Shown here in pieces: positions 38,510 through 48,075 of a DNA stretch of 64,000 nucleotides; the stretch's first letter is position 1; each line of letters opens with the position of its first letter. Where the stretch lies: the NCBI RefSeq assembly GCF_002284535.1, contig NZ_NPKH01000018.1, positions 10,658-74,657 of the forward strand, given 5' to 3'. The notes under the pieces are model-generated. The model was not told the origin of the DNA, made no database searches, and worked only from the letters and a program-made list of their open reading frames with translations. Made by a program: the position numbers and the translations under genes. Source of the stretch: Mesorhizobium wenxiniae. Its GTDB lineage: Bacteria > Pseudomonadota > Alphaproteobacteria > Rhizobiales > Rhizobiaceae.

Positions 38510-39406
38510 TCAAGCGGGCGCGGCAGTGCCAAGAGCTACGGCCAGGACATCAGCAAGGCCACGGCCGGCGCTGCCGTCGACGTCGAGGCGCGGATTGTAG
38601 ATGGTGACCTCGATCCCGACGGCCTTTCCGCTCGCCAGGGTGATCCGGAGCGCCGCCGACAGTTCGTCCCACGACAGCCCGCCCGGTACGCGGAAATCGA
38701 CCGCCGGCATAATCGCATCGTCGAGACAATCGGCGTCGAGATGGATGAAGAAGCCGTCGAGTTCCGCCCGCGTCAGGTGGCCAACGGCCGCCCGGGCGGC
38801 GGCTTCGACGCCCAGGCGGCGGATGGCGTGCAGATCGTAGGCCATGAGCTCCGCTGGCAAAGGCTGGCTGCCGAATTCGGCCTGGTCTTCGTGGTCGCGA
38901 AATGCGAGGGCGACAGCGTCCTCGGGACGCACCAACGGGCCGCGACCCTCCAGGTCGGTCAGCAGCGCCGGCCCGTAGCCGGTGACGAAGGCCAGGTCCA
39001 TGGACGCGCCTTCGCCATTCGGCTCGGCCTCGGGCTGGAAGAAGTCGGCGTGGCCGTCGATGAAGAACAGGCCGTAGCGGCCGCGCCGGCGCAGCGCGAG
39101 CATCGGGCCCAGCACGATCGTACAGTCGCCGCCCAGCACCACCGGGAATTCGCGCGCATCCAGCACTTCCTCCACGGCGTCGGCGAGCTTGGGCGACCAC
39201 GCCGCGATCGCGTTGGCATTCAGCGTCAGAGTGGCAGGGTCGGGCTTCGGGTCTTTTGGCGGGACGGCCAGTCGCCCGGCATGGCGCGCATGGATGCGGT
39301 CGGCGAGGCCCAGTTCCAGCAGCCGACCGGGCAAGGCCTCGACGCCGTCGGTCGCGAGACCCAGCGAAGAAGGCGCTTCAAGGATGGCATAGGGTCGGGT
39401 CGGCAT
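38510..39406 (-). CDS. Arginase/agmatinase-family ureohydrolase
   Basis: A 298-residue binuclear-metal amidinohydrolase-like enzyme. Motifs: [13 protein letters not shown] (usual GGDH/GGNH), [10 protein letters not shown] (DxHxD), [17 protein letters not shown] (DxD with second Asp pair), and GIEVTIYNP. The metal-ligand His of the first motif is Cys here, a variant I have seen in some arginase-family subgroups. Substrate may be arginine, agmatine, formiminoglutamate or another guanidino compound. About 285 bases separate it from the upstream end of the peptidase gene. Confidence 0.85.
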   Translation of the reverse strand: MPTRPYAILEAPSSLGLATDGVEALPGRLLELGLADRIHARHAGRLAVPPKDPKPDPATLTLNANAIAAWSPKLADAVEEVLDAREFPVVLGGDCTIVLGPMLALRRRGRYGLFFIDGHADFFQPEAEPNGEGASMDLAFVTGYGPALLTDLEGRGPLVRPEDAVALAFRDHEDQAEFGSQPLPAELMAYDLHAIRRLGVEAAARAAVGHLTRAELDGFFIHLDADCLDDAIMPAVDFRVPGGLSWDELSAALRITLASGKAVGIEVTIYNPRLDVDGSAGRGLADVLAVALGTAAPA

Positions 39407-39873
39407 CAGATGCTCCAGATATGGCGAATAAGAACCGGCGCTAGGCCGGCGGTCTCTGCTACTGAGCGCTGCGGGCCGAGGCTGCCCGCCTCACGGCCAC
39501 ATAAGCGATGCTTTTGCGGCCAAAACTCACCTCGCAGCCGACGTAGCCTCGGTACGCAACCACCTCTCGGTACGCTTCAGGCCGCCACGCTCTTCGACGT
39601 TGTCTCCGGCACCGCTGACGGTATTTTTCTCGTCAATTCGATCGCGTTGTTTTCGCCGGAAGTCGCACCACGCGGCAATTCATACCGAAAGTGGACAAAG
39701 CCGAGGACAATTCAACCCGCCCAATTCCCTTTTGAAGTCAAAACCGCAAATTCTTACCCTGGAAGACAGGTCTCGGTGCGTCAGTGGTGTCGCTGCAGCA
39801 TGTGGCGATGAACATCTCGGACCTGGCGAGGCCCTAGCGCGAGGTACGCCGTGCTGAAGTCAACTGTCGTCTG
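39407..39873. other. Intergenic region, no supported gene
   Basis: No coding frame with family similarity is seen on either strand. It contains a short direct repeat CTCGGTACGC (39548-39557 and 39566-39575). The promoter of the arginase-family gene should lie at the left end, and the end of the eight-gene minus-strand operon at the right end; no hairpin with a T tract was found. Confidence 0.45.
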
Positions 39874-40953
39874 TCAGGCCGGAAACAGAAATGCGGCGGC
39901 GGGATCGAAAAAAATCTGCTGTCTGCTCGAGGCGATGCCTTCCTGTGCTTCCGCCATGTCGGATGTCGGCCTGACGTCGATCTCCTGACCGGCGGCCGTT
40001 CGCGCGATGACGCGTCGCCGCTCGCCGAAGAAGGCGGTGTCGACGAACTCGACCGCAAGCCCGGCAGTGGCCGGGCCGGGTCGCAGTCGAAATGCTTCCG
40101 GCCGCACCATCAGCCGGGTCTTCTGGCCTTGGCTGAACTCCCGATCGTGCCTGACGCCGGAGACGACCGAGCCATCGGCGAGGCGGATCGTGGCGGCGCC
40201 GTTGACGGTTTCAAGATGCTCGGCCGGCAGGAAATTGGAATTTCCGATGAAGCTGGCCACGAATTCGCTCTGAGGTCTCACATAGAGGTCCTCACCGGTG
40301 CCGATCTGCTCGATGCGGCCGTCCCGAAACAGCGCGATGCGATCCGAAAGATGCAGGGCCTCGTCCTGATCGTGGGTGACGTAAAGGATCGTTACGCCGG
40401 TTTCGCGATGGATGCGTCGTATCTCGGCCTGGATTTCCTCGCGCAGCTTCTTGTCGAGCGCCGAAAGCGGCTCGTCCATCAGAAGGATCGGCGGATCGTA
40501 GGCCAGCGCCCGGGCAAGCGCCACGCGCTGCTGCTGTCCACCGGAAAGCGCGCCGGGATGTCGGTCGCCGAAACTCTCCAGTCGCACCAGCGACAGCATC
40601 TCGGCGACTTTTCGTTTAACCTCGGCGTCCGGCCGGCGGCGCACGCGTAACGGAAAGGCAACGTTCTCGGCGACGGTGAGATGCTGGAACAGCGTGTAGC
40701 GCTGGAACACCATGCCGATATTGCGCTTGTGCGACGGCACCGACAGCAGCGACCTGCCCTTGAAAAGAACGTCGCCGGATGTCGGATGCTGAAAGCCGGC
40801 GATTGCGTAGAGCGTCGTCGACTTGCCAGAGCCGGAAGGGCCGAGAAAGGTCAGGAATTGGCCCCTGGGTATATCGATCGTGACATCGTGCACTGCGACG
40901 AAGCTGCCGAACGCCTTGCGCAGGTCGCGAATGGAGAGGAACGGTTCGGTCAT
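39874..40953 (-). CDS. PotA-like ABC transporter ATPase
   Basis: ATPase of a polyamine/opine/iron-type importer, 359 residues. ATG 40953 overlaps the preceding permease stop (ATGA); the longer upstream frame is antisense-like noise. Walker A GPSGSGKST, Q-loop VFQRYTLFQ (Q then R rather than the usual N/S), signature LSGGQQQR, Walker B ILLMDEPLSALD, His switch YVTHDQDEAL. C-terminal TOBE region LMVRPEAFRLRPG. Last gene of the minus-strand operon. Confidence 0.93.
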   Translation of the reverse strand: MTEPFLSIRDLRKAFGSFVAVHDVTIDIPRGQFLTFLGPSGSGKSTTLYAIAGFQHPTSGDVLFKGRSLLSVPSHKRNIGMVFQRYTLFQHLTVAENVAFPLRVRRRPDAEVKRKVAEMLSLVRLESFGDRHPGALSGGQQQRVALARALAYDPPILLMDEPLSALDKKLREEIQAEIRRIHRETGVTILYVTHDQDEALHLSDRIALFRDGRIEQIGTGEDLYVRPQSEFVASFIGNSNFLPAEHLETVNGAATIRLADGSVVSGVRHDREFSQGQKTRLMVRPEAFRLRPGPATAGLAVEFVDTAFFGERRRVIARTAAGQEIDVRPTSDMAEAQEGIASSRQQIFFDPAAAFLFPA

Positions 40954-41750
40954 TTCGACAATTTCCGCCGAATGAGTGCGGTTACGATCATCAGGCTCAG
41001 CGTCAGGAAAACGAGGAGGCTGGAGGCCGCGGCGATGACCGGGCTTAGATCCTGGCGCAGGCTGCCCCAGATCTTGACCGGCAAGGTCTGCAAGTTGGGG
41101 CTGGCCATGAAGATCGCGACCACCACCTCGTCCCATGAGGCGAGGAAGGCGAAGATCGCCGCCGAGAAAATCCCGATCTTGATCGCCGGCAAAGTGACCC
41201 GGAGCTTTGCTTCGAATGGGCTTGCGCCGCAGACGATCGCCGCATCCTCGATGGATTTGTCGAAACCTTCGAGTGCCGCGGTGATGGGAATGATGGCGAA
41301 GGGGAGTGCCAGGACTGTGTGTGCGATGACGAAGCCTGCCGTGGTGCCGCCAAGCCCGATCCGCAGGAAGAATGCGTAGATGGCGATGGCGAAGACCACG
41401 ACCGGCAGCACCATCGGCGTCAGCAGAAGGCCGCGAAGCACGTTGCGCCCGCGAAATTGTCCCCTGACCAGGGCGAAGGAAGCCAGCAGCCCGATGACGA
41501 CGGCAAGAAGCGCAGCCATGGCAGCAATGCGCGCGCTGGTCAGCGCCGCTTCGAGCCACGCCGGATCGGCGAAGAGCTCCCCATACCATTTCAGCGTCCA
41601 GCTTGGCGGCGGAAAAGCCAGCCACCGCGACGAGCCGAACGACAAAAGCACGATCAAAACCACCGGCAGCAGCAGAAACGCCGCAACCAGGCCGGTGAAA
41701 CCCAGCAGTGCTGCACGCAGCCAGCCCAGCCGGTCGTAGTCGAGCAGCAT
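40950..41750 (-). CDS. ABC permease (PotC-like)
   Basis: Membrane subunit, 266 residues with six helices (LLGFTGLVAAFLLLPVVLIVLLSF, IAAMAALLAVVIGLLASFALV, GLLLTPMVLPVVVFAIAIYAFFL). EAA motif SIEDAAIVCGASPFEAKLRVTLP. It begins one base after the first permease's stop codon and overlaps the ATPase gene. It pairs with the PotB-like subunit. Confidence 0.93.
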   Translation of the reverse strand: MLLDYDRLGWLRAALLGFTGLVAAFLLLPVVLIVLLSFGSSRWLAFPPPSWTLKWYGELFADPAWLEAALTSARIAAMAALLAVVIGLLASFALVRGQFRGRNVLRGLLLTPMVLPVVVFAIAIYAFFLRIGLGGTTAGFVIAHTVLALPFAIIPITAALEGFDKSIEDAAIVCGASPFEAKLRVTLPAIKIGIFSAAIFAFLASWDEVVVAIFMASPNLQTLPVKIWGSLRQDLSPVIAAASSLLVFLTLSLMIVTALIRRKLSK

Positions 41751-41751
41751 C

Positions 41752-42612
41752 TCAGATGCCTCCTGTCATGCGCTTGGCGCCGACGAGGCGCAGCTGCAGC
41801 GCGTAGAGCGCCATGGTGACCACAAGCAGGATGAAAGCCGCCGCGCTTCCGAGCCCCCAGTTGAGCAAGGACTGGATCATCTGAGCGATCATTGCGGCGA
41901 GCATCATGTTGGAGGTGCCGCCGAGCAGCGTCGGCGTCACGAAATAGCCGAGCGACATGACGAAAACCATCAGGCCGCCTGCAGCGATTCCAGGAAGCGA
42001 CAAGGGCAGCAGGATGCGGCGGAAGGCCTCGAAGGGGCTCGCACCGCACAGGGCGGCGGCGCGCAGCGTCATCGGATCGATGGCGCGCAGGGTTCCGACC
42101 AGTGGCAGTATCATGAAGGGCAGCATGATGTAGACCATGCCGATGGTGACACCGGTCAGGTTGTTGATCAGCGGCAGCGGCTGGCTGATCAGGCCGATGT
42201 CCATCAGCGTCCGGTTGATGACGCCGGTGCGTTGAAGCAGCACCATCCAGGCATAGGTGCGGGTGAGCAGATTGGTCCACATCGACAGGATGATGATGCC
42301 GAAGACGATCGAGCCGAGGGCGGGCGGCATGATCGCCAGCATCCAGGCGACCGGAAACGCCACGATGACGGTGACGGTGGTGACGACGGTGGCGACCAGA
42401 AAGGTGTTGAAGAAGACCCGCGCATAGGTGCCGTCGCCAAACAGGGTGGCGTAGTTGTGCAGGCCCGGCACGGGCTCGGTTACGCTGCGCAACAGCAGCG
42501 CAACAACCGGCACCACGAAGAACAGGGTGATGAGGGTCAGCGCTGGCAGGGCGCCGCCGCTGCCATCTGGCCTTCGGAGGATTGGTTGTCGATGAAGCAA
42601 ATTGCACGACAT
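41752..42612 (-). CDS. ABC permease (PotB-like)
   Basis: Membrane subunit, 286 residues. First helix ALPALTLITLFFVVPVVALLL; central helices LVATVVTTVTVIVAFPVAWML and IVFGIIILSMWTNLLTRTYAWMVLL; EAA motif TLRAAALCGASPFEAFRRILLPLS; last helix AFILLVVTMALYALQL. Encoded directly downstream of the binding protein and before the PotC-like permease. Confidence 0.93.
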   Translation of the reverse strand: MSCNLLHRQPILRRPDGSGGALPALTLITLFFVVPVVALLLRSVTEPVPGLHNYATLFGDGTYARVFFNTFLVATVVTTVTVIVAFPVAWMLAIMPPALGSIVFGIIILSMWTNLLTRTYAWMVLLQRTGVINRTLMDIGLISQPLPLINNLTGVTIGMVYIMLPFMILPLVGTLRAIDPMTLRAAALCGASPFEAFRRILLPLSLPGIAAGGLMVFVMSLGYFVTPTLLGGTSNMMLAAMIAQMIQSLLNWGLGSAAAFILLVVTMALYALQLRLVGAKRMTGGI

Positions 42613-42633
42613 GGCGATGATCCCGGCAGCTCA

Positions 42634-42659
42634 GGCGGGACGCCTGGCGACGCCCCGCC
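42634..42659. terminator. Hairpin between binding-protein and permease genes
   Basis: GGCGGG (42634-42639) pairs with CCCGCC (42654-42659), extended by two more pairs after a one-base mismatch, in the 69-base gap between the binding-protein stop and the permease start. It occupies the position expected for a stem that limits transcription or mRNA decay beyond the receptor gene. Confidence 0.35.
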
Positions 42660-42681
42660 GGTTCATGGGTGAGGTCGGCTT

Positions 42682-43686
42682 CTATTTGGCCTGCCAGGCG
42701 TACCAGCGTTCCGCGATCTTATCGCGGTTTTCAGCCCAGTAGTTCATGTCGAGGTTGATCTGCCCGTCGACATAGGCGTCCGGCAGCGACTTGACGACAT
42801 CGGCCGGCATTTCGGCCTTGGCTGCCGTGTTGATGGGGGCGTAGCCGCTGGCTTCAGCAAACATGGCCTGGCTTTTCGGGCTTGTCGCAGTGGCCAGGAA
42901 TTTCATCGCGCTCGCCTTGTTCTTTGAACCCTTGGGGATGACGAGCACGTCGGCTGCGGTCATGTTCTGATTCCAGGAAGCGCCGACATCGGCGCCGTCC
43001 TGCTCGAGGGCGAAGACACGCCCGTTCCAGAGCTGCCCGAAGGCTGCTTCACCGGAAGCGATCAGCTGCTGCGACTGCGCGCCGCTGTCCCACCAGACGA
43101 TTTCCGATTTGATCGTGTCGAGTTTCTTGAACGCCCGGTCGAGGTCGAGCGGATAGAGCTTGTCTGCAGGCACGCCGTCGGCCAGCAGCGCGATTTCGAT
43201 GACGCCCGGCGCCGACCATTTGTAAAAAGTGCGCTTGCCGGGAAATTTCGTCAGGTCGAACATGTCGGCCCAGCCCGCCGGTTCGCCCGACACCGCGCCT
43301 TTGTTCCAGGCAAGAACGAAGGAGTAGTAGAAGCTGCCGACCGCATGCTCGGTGGTGAAGCGAGGATCGAGATCGGCCTTCGGCACGACGTTGAAATCGA
43401 TCGGCTCGAGCAGGCCGTCCTTGGCCGCCTTGATGGCGAAATCCATTTCGACATCGACGACGTCCCAGGCGACGCTGCCGCCCTCCACCATGGCCTTCAG
43501 CTTGCCGTAATCGGTCGGGCCGTCCTGCAGGACCTTGATGCCGGAACTCGCTTCGAACGGAGCAGCCCAGGATTTGGTCTGCGCCTCCTGGGTGGTCCCG
43601 CCCCAACTGGTGAATACCATTTCATCGGCGTGCGCGGCAGTGGCTGCCAAGAGTCCGGCCAAAATGCCGGTCAAAATCAGTTTCAT
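42682..43686 (-). CDS. PotD-like ABC binding protein
   Basis: Periplasmic receptor, 334 residues with a signal peptide (LILTGILAGLLAATAAHADE, residues 3-22). Features: EMVFTSWGGTTQEAQTKSWAAPFEASSGIKV, VEGGSVAWDVVDVEM, YSFVLAWNKG, and YAPINTAAKAEMPADVV, as in spermidine/putrescine- and opine-type binding proteins. GAGGAGAATGAC stands before the ATG. The ligand is probably small and N-containing, but unknown. Confidence 0.92.
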   Translation of the reverse strand: MKLILTGILAGLLAATAAHADEMVFTSWGGTTQEAQTKSWAAPFEASSGIKVLQDGPTDYGKLKAMVEGGSVAWDVVDVEMDFAIKAAKDGLLEPIDFNVVPKADLDPRFTTEHAVGSFYYSFVLAWNKGAVSGEPAGWADMFDLTKFPGKRTFYKWSAPGVIEIALLADGVPADKLYPLDLDRAFKKLDTIKSEIVWWDSGAQSQQLIASGEAAFGQLWNGRVFALEQDGADVGASWNQNMTAADVLVIPKGSKNKASAMKFLATATSPKSQAMFAEASGYAPINTAAKAEMPADVVKSLPDAYVDGQINLDMNYWAENRDKIAERWYAWQAK

Positions 43687-43750
43687 GTCATTCTCCTCTG
43701 TTGGTTGTTTTTGTTTCTTGTTTTTTATGAAATTGCGCGTTGGCGCTGCC

Positions 43751-45226
43751 TCATCTCATGACGAACGGGTCCGGGATCGGCTCGTCGGATATCCGTATCC
43801 AGACGGATTTCGAGCGCGTGTAATCGCGGATGGCGTCGAGCCCGCCCTCACGGCCGAGCCCGGACTGGCCATAGCCGCCGAACGGCACCAGCGGCGAAAC
43901 GGCGCGGTACGTGTTGACCCAGACGACGCCGGCATGGATGTCGCGCGCCATGCGGTGCGCCCTGGCGAGATTGGTGGTGAACACGCCCGAGGCCAGGCCG
44001 AACGGCGTGTCGTTGGCAAGCGCTAATGCTTCGGCCTCCGTGTCGAATGCGAGAACGCTGAGCACCGGACCGAACAATTCCTCCCGCACGCAAGGCAGCG
44101 CTGTATCCTCGGCGTCGATGATAGTCGGTGCGTAGTAGAAGCCGCGCGAATGCTCGTCCGGCCTTTTTCCGCCGGTGACCAGCGTCCCGCCCTTGGCGAG
44201 GCTCTCGGCAACGATCTTCTCGATCCATTCCCGCTGGCGTGGCGTTGCCAATGGCCCCATTTCGGTGGCCGGATCCTGCGGATCGCCGATTTTGATGGTC
44301 TCGGCCTTGTGCTTCAGCCTGTCCAGGAACTCGGCTTTTATCGGACGCTCGACAAGCAGCCGCGAGCCGGCTACGCAGCTTTGTCCAGACGCTGCGAAAA
44401 TCCCGGCCACCACCGCGTTGGCAGCACTGTCCAGGTCGGCGTCGGCGAAAACCACAACCGGGCTTTTCCCGCCCAGCTCCAGCGTCGTGTAGGCGAGATT
44501 TTCCGCCGTGTTGTGGACGATAGCGCGAGCGGTCGAAGGCCCGCCGGTGAAGGCGACGCGTGAAACCAGCGGGTGACTTGTCAGGCGCCGGCCGCAATCG
44601 TGCCCGAACCCGGTCAATATGTTGACGCTTCCGGCGGGAAATCCGGCCTCGTGGACGAGTTCGGCGAAGACCAGAAGCGGCGCTGGACCGTCCTCCGAGG
44701 CTTTCAGGACGACCGTGCAGCCGGCGGCCAGCGCCGGGCCGAGCTTGACGGCCGAAAGGAAGAGCTGCGAATTCCACGGCACGACGGCAGCGACGACGCC
44801 GATCGGCTCGCGCCGGATGGTGACGTCCATATCGGCCTTGTCGATCGGCAGATGCGATCCTTCATGCTTGTCGGCAAGCCCGCCATAGTAGCGATAATAA
44901 TCGCCGACATAGGCGATCTGGGCGCGGGTCTCGCGGATGATCTTGCCGGTGTCGCGCGTTTCCAGTTCGGCCAGGCGGTCGGCATTGGCGACGACCAGGT
45001 CGCCGAGGCGCACCAGCAGCTTGCCGCGGGCGGTCGCCGTCAGCGAGGCCCAGGCGGCCGAGTGCAGCGTCCGGTGCGCCGCCTCGACGGCGCGGTCGAC
45101 ATCGGCCTCGGTTGCGGCTGGCATCGTCGCCCAGGGCGCTCCGGTGGACGGATCGGTGCTTTCGAAGGTGGTTTTCGGCGTATCGAACGCCCCATCTATG
45201 AAGTTGCTGAACGCCACAAGGGTCAT
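43751..45226 (-). CDS. NAD(P)-dependent aldehyde dehydrogenase
   Basis: Oxidises an aldehyde, 491 residues. NAD-fold segment VVPWNSQLFLSAVKLGPALAAG, general base Glu in TLELGGKSPVVVFADAD, nucleophile Cys in AASGQSCVAGSRLLVE, and late motifs EELFGPVLSVLAF and NTYRAVSPLVPFGGYGQSGLGRE. The intact catalytic residues and full length indicate an active enzyme. Its start overlaps the monooxygenase stop (ATGA), so it probably takes the aldehyde produced by that monooxygenase or the hydrolase step. Confidence 0.94.
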   Translation of the reverse strand: MTLVAFSNFIDGAFDTPKTTFESTDPSTGAPWATMPAATEADVDRAVEAAHRTLHSAAWASLTATARGKLLVRLGDLVVANADRLAELETRDTGKIIRETRAQIAYVGDYYRYYGGLADKHEGSHLPIDKADMDVTIRREPIGVVAAVVPWNSQLFLSAVKLGPALAAGCTVVLKASEDGPAPLLVFAELVHEAGFPAGSVNILTGFGHDCGRRLTSHPLVSRVAFTGGPSTARAIVHNTAENLAYTTLELGGKSPVVVFADADLDSAANAVVAGIFAASGQSCVAGSRLLVERPIKAEFLDRLKHKAETIKIGDPQDPATEMGPLATPRQREWIEKIVAESLAKGGTLVTGGKRPDEHSRGFYYAPTIIDAEDTALPCVREELFGPVLSVLAFDTEAEALALANDTPFGLASGVFTTNLARAHRMARDIHAGVVWVNTYRAVSPLVPFGGYGQSGLGREGGLDAIRDYTRSKSVWIRISDEPIPDPFVMR

Positions 45227-46275
45227 TGCCGCCTCCCATGCCCGAAAGCCGGCATCACCTTGTCGACGAACAGCTGCAGCGACTTCTTCTTGCGCTCGTG
45301 CGGTAGACCGCTGTCGATCCAGATCGAATATTGGTCGTAGCCGAGCGCCTCATATGCCTTCAGCCGGGTGATCACCTCTTCGGCCTCGCCGATGACCAGG
45401 TTCTGTCGGATTTTTCCCGGCGCATATTGCGGCATCGCCGCAATCTCGTCGTCGGTAAGCGTTTCCAATATGCCTTGGCGAACCGGCTTCTTGTTCTGGA
45501 ACCACGCGCCGAACTGGCAGTAGAACAGCGACAGGTCGTTCGTCAGCTGCTCCGCATCGGCGGCGTCTTCGGCAACGAATGTGTGCATCAGCAGCATGAT
45601 CTCGGGGCGCGCCATGTCGGGATGCGCCGCGCACGCCGCGTTGAAGCGCTCCATCAGGCTGATTACCTCATCATCGCCGGAGGCGAGCGGCGTCACCTGG
45701 ACGTTGCAGCCGTTGGAGACGGCGAAGTCGTGCGAGTTGGGATCGCGCGCCGCCACCCAGATCGGCGGGTGCGGCTTTTGCACCGGCTTGGGCGACGAGG
45801 TGGTCGAGGGAAACGACCAGAATTCGCCGGACATCTCGAAATCGCCTTGCCAGAGGCCCTTGATGGCCGGGATGATTTCGCGCATGCGCTGGCCCGCGCC
45901 CCAGGCGTCGAGCCCCGGGAACAGGCGCTGGTATTCATAGCTGTAGGCGCCGCGCGCGATGCCGATGTCGAGCCGGCCGCCGGTGACGACATCGGTCATG
46001 GCCGCCTCGCCGGCTAGCTTGATCGGATGCCAGAACGGCGCGATCACCGTTCCTGTGCCGAGCCGTATGCGCTTCGTCCTGGCGCCGAGATAGGCGATGT
46101 TGATGAACGGGTTTGGCGAGATGGTGAACTCCATGCCGTGGTGTTCGCCGATCCAGGCCGTCTCGAAGCCTGCCGCCTCGGCCATCAGGACCAGTTCCTC
46201 AAGCTCGTCGATGAGCTCGGCATGCGGCTTTGCCGGGTCCGAGCGTTCCATGTGGACGAAGAGCGAGAACTTCAT
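45223..46275 (-). CDS. LLM-class (luciferase-like) flavin-dependent monooxygenase
   Basis: A 350-residue bacterial-luciferase-like oxygenase needing reduced FMN from a partner reductase. Motifs: FETAWIGEHHGMEFTISPNP, RIRLGTGTVIAPFWHPIKLAGE, VTGGRLDIGIARGAY, HPPIWVAARDP and the C-terminal LGYDQYSIWIDSG. The reductase is encoded just upstream as part of a fused protein (gap 6 bases), and the aldehyde dehydrogenase downstream. Likely oxygenates the compound imported by the adjacent ABC system. Confidence 0.92.
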   Translation of the reverse strand: MKFSLFVHMERSDPAKPHAELIDELEELVLMAEAAGFETAWIGEHHGMEFTISPNPFINIAYLGARTKRIRLGTGTVIAPFWHPIKLAGEAAMTDVVTGGRLDIGIARGAYSYEYQRLFPGLDAWGAGQRMREIIPAIKGLWQGDFEMSGEFWSFPSTTSSPKPVQKPHPPIWVAARDPNSHDFAVSNGCNVQVTPLASGDDEVISLMERFNAACAAHPDMARPEIMLLMHTFVAEDAADAEQLTNDLSLFYCQFGAWFQNKKPVRQGILETLTDDEIAAMPQYAPGKIRQNLVIGEAEEVITRLKAYEALGYDQYSIWIDSGLPHERKKKSLQLFVDKVMPAFGHGRRQ

Positions 46276-46281
46276 ATCTGT

Positions 46282-48075
46282 TCAACCCGAAGTGTTCATG
46301 GCTGCCGGCTTGGCGAGCGGACGGACTTCACCTTCGACCGCGTTGCCGACATAGACGCCAAACGCATCCTCGCGACATTCGCGAACATAGCGGGCGAGCA
46401 TCGAGCGCACAGCAGCGTCGGCGATGTTCAGTCCGGCAATCCTGTCGATGTCGACGAGCCGGACCTGGCGATCGCTGGAGTGGGGCGTGTCTATCGTGCC
46501 GCGGTAGTAGACATGCGTTCGCGATGGGCTTGCTGCGTCGTCCCAGACCGCAAACAGGAATCCGAGATGAGCCTCGATGGCTTTCGCAGCGAGGCGTCCC
46601 CTAAGGCTTCGCGTGTCGCCGGGTGCCCCGAGCCCTCGGCCTGCCGGCAGTTCGAAAAAGCCAGCGGCGGTTTCGAAGAACAGCACGCGGCCTTCATCTT
46701 CGAGGATAGCGCCGACCTCCATGTCGGGTGGCGCGGCCGCCAGCGCTTCCTGGCTGAGACCGGGCGAGACATAGGCGCCACGGCAATAGCCGAGGGGCTG
46801 CGATGAATTGTGGGAAAATTCGCGAACGCGGCCGATAAGGATCGAATGATCGCCGGCGTCGACCAATTGCTCCATGTCACAGTCGAATGTCGCCACCGAT
46901 CCAGCGAGCAGCGGGCTGCCGGTCGGGCCGCAGCGCCATTCGACAGCCGAGAACTTGTCCTGCGATTTCGAAGCGAAGACGCCGGATGCGGCTCGCTGTT
47001 CCTCCGAGAGCACGTTGACGGCAAAGCACTTCGAGGTCGAAAACACCGGATGACCCAGCGCTTTCTTGGCGATGCAGACCAGGACAAGCGGCGGATCGAG
47101 CGAAACGGATGTAAACGAATTGGCGGTGAAGCCTCGAGGCTCTCCTTCCGGCCCGATCGCAGTGACGATGGTAACGCCGGTCAGGAAGGAACCGAGCGCC
47201 CGCCTGAATTCCCCCGCGTCGAAGGCTGTGTCCATCGCCGGTCGCGCCGATGTGCTTGCGCCGTCGTTGCTGTCGAGAAAGTCGGCGATGCGCCGTGTGA
47301 CCACGTCGGGCGAGGCTATGGCCATCATGTGTCGTTCGCCCTCCAGAACGGTGCAGCGCCCGCGCGGCGCGAGGCGGGCCATCGCCGCCGACATCGCAGG
47401 CGAGGAATTTTTGTCCTGCGAGCCGGTCATGAACAGGGCCGGCACCGCGAGACCGGAGAGACGATCGCCATGCGCCGCATCGGCATGGGCGAAAAGTCGA
47501 TAGGTGCGCGCATAGCCTTCGGAGTTGACGCTTTGCAGTGCCGCGCGCGTCGTCGTTGCGGCCTCTGCCAAGCTGTCGGGGACCGGATTGCCGAACCAGC
47601 GCGCGATCGTTGCGTCCGTTCCTGACGGGTTTTTCGCGCCGTTCAATTCGGCGGCGCGTTCGCGCACCGCCTGCGCAAGGGCCGCCGGGCGGCGAAAGAC
47701 CGCGTTGAGCGAGACCAGGCTGCGGACCCGTTCGGGTGCATTGAGAGCGATTTCCTGCCCGACCAGCGCCCCCATTGAATGGCCAACGATCGAGACTGCA
47801 TCCAGGCCAAGGTGATCGAGAAGCCGGATTGTCTGTCCGGCATAGTCGGCAAGGCTGGCGTCCTCGGGCGGCAACGGCGACTGGCCATGTCCCAGGATGT
47901 CGATGGCGATCACATCCCATCTGTTTTTCATCAGCTCGATCTGGGGTGCCCATATCGCCGCGTTCATGCCGACGCCGTGGATGAGGAGGACCGGCGGGCC
48001 GGATCCGGCACGGATGAAGCCGGTGCCGTCAGGCGCCGTTCCGCGATGCCAGCCACGGTCCGTCAGCTCAGCCAT
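46282..48075 (-). CDS. Fusion: alpha/beta hydrolase - flavin reductase - Nudix-like domain
   Basis: A 597-residue three-part protein. Residues 1-275 are an alpha/beta hydrolase: PPVLLIHGVGMNAAIW, nucleophile in GHSMG (98-102), acid Asp221 in TGSQDKNS, His249 in GERHMM. Residues about 285-445 are a flavin reductase (FRRALGSFLTGVTIVTAIG, GFTANSFTSVSLDPPLVLVC, CFAVNVLSEEQ). Residues about 455-560 resemble a Nudix fold (VGAILEDEGRVLFFET, FFELPAGRGLGAPGD, HLGFLFAVWDD) but lack the catalytic Nudix-box glutamates. ATG 48075 overlaps the previous stop by 8 bases; no frameshift separates the parts. The reductase should supply FMNH2 to the LLM oxygenase encoded next; the hydrolase may cut the oxygenated product. 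Confidence 0.88.
   Translation of the reverse strand: MAELTDRGWHRGTAPDGTGFIRAGSGPPVLLIHGVGMNAAIWAPQIELMKNRWDVIAIDILGHGQSPLPPEDASLADYAGQTIRLLDHLGLDAVSIVGHSMGALVGQEIALNAPERVRSLVSLNAVFRRPAALAQAVRERAAELNGAKNPSGTDATIARWFGNPVPDSLAEAATTTRAALQSVNSEGYARTYRLFAHADAAHGDRLSGLAVPALFMTGSQDKNSSPAMSAAMARLAPRGRCTVLEGERHMMAIASPDVVTRRIADFLDSNDGASTSARPAMDTAFDAGEFRRALGSFLTGVTIVTAIGPEGEPRGFTANSFTSVSLDPPLVLVCIAKKALGHPVFSTSKCFAVNVLSEEQRAASGVFASKSQDKFSAVEWRCGPTGSPLLAGSVATFDCDMEQLVDAGDHSILIGRVREFSHNSSQPLGYCRGAYVSPGLSQEALAAAPPDMEVGAILEDEGRVLFFETAAGFFELPAGRGLGAPGDTRSLRGRLAAKAIEAHLGFLFAVWDDAASPSRTHVYYRGTIDTPHSSDRQVRLVDIDRIAGLNIADAAVRSMLARYVRECREDAFGVYVGNAVEGEVRPLAKPAAMNTSG

Noticed and set aside
39548..39575. Direct repeat CTCGGTACGC in the 467-base gap
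   Set aside because: Only two copies of 10 bases, no link to a gene or known site; likely chance.
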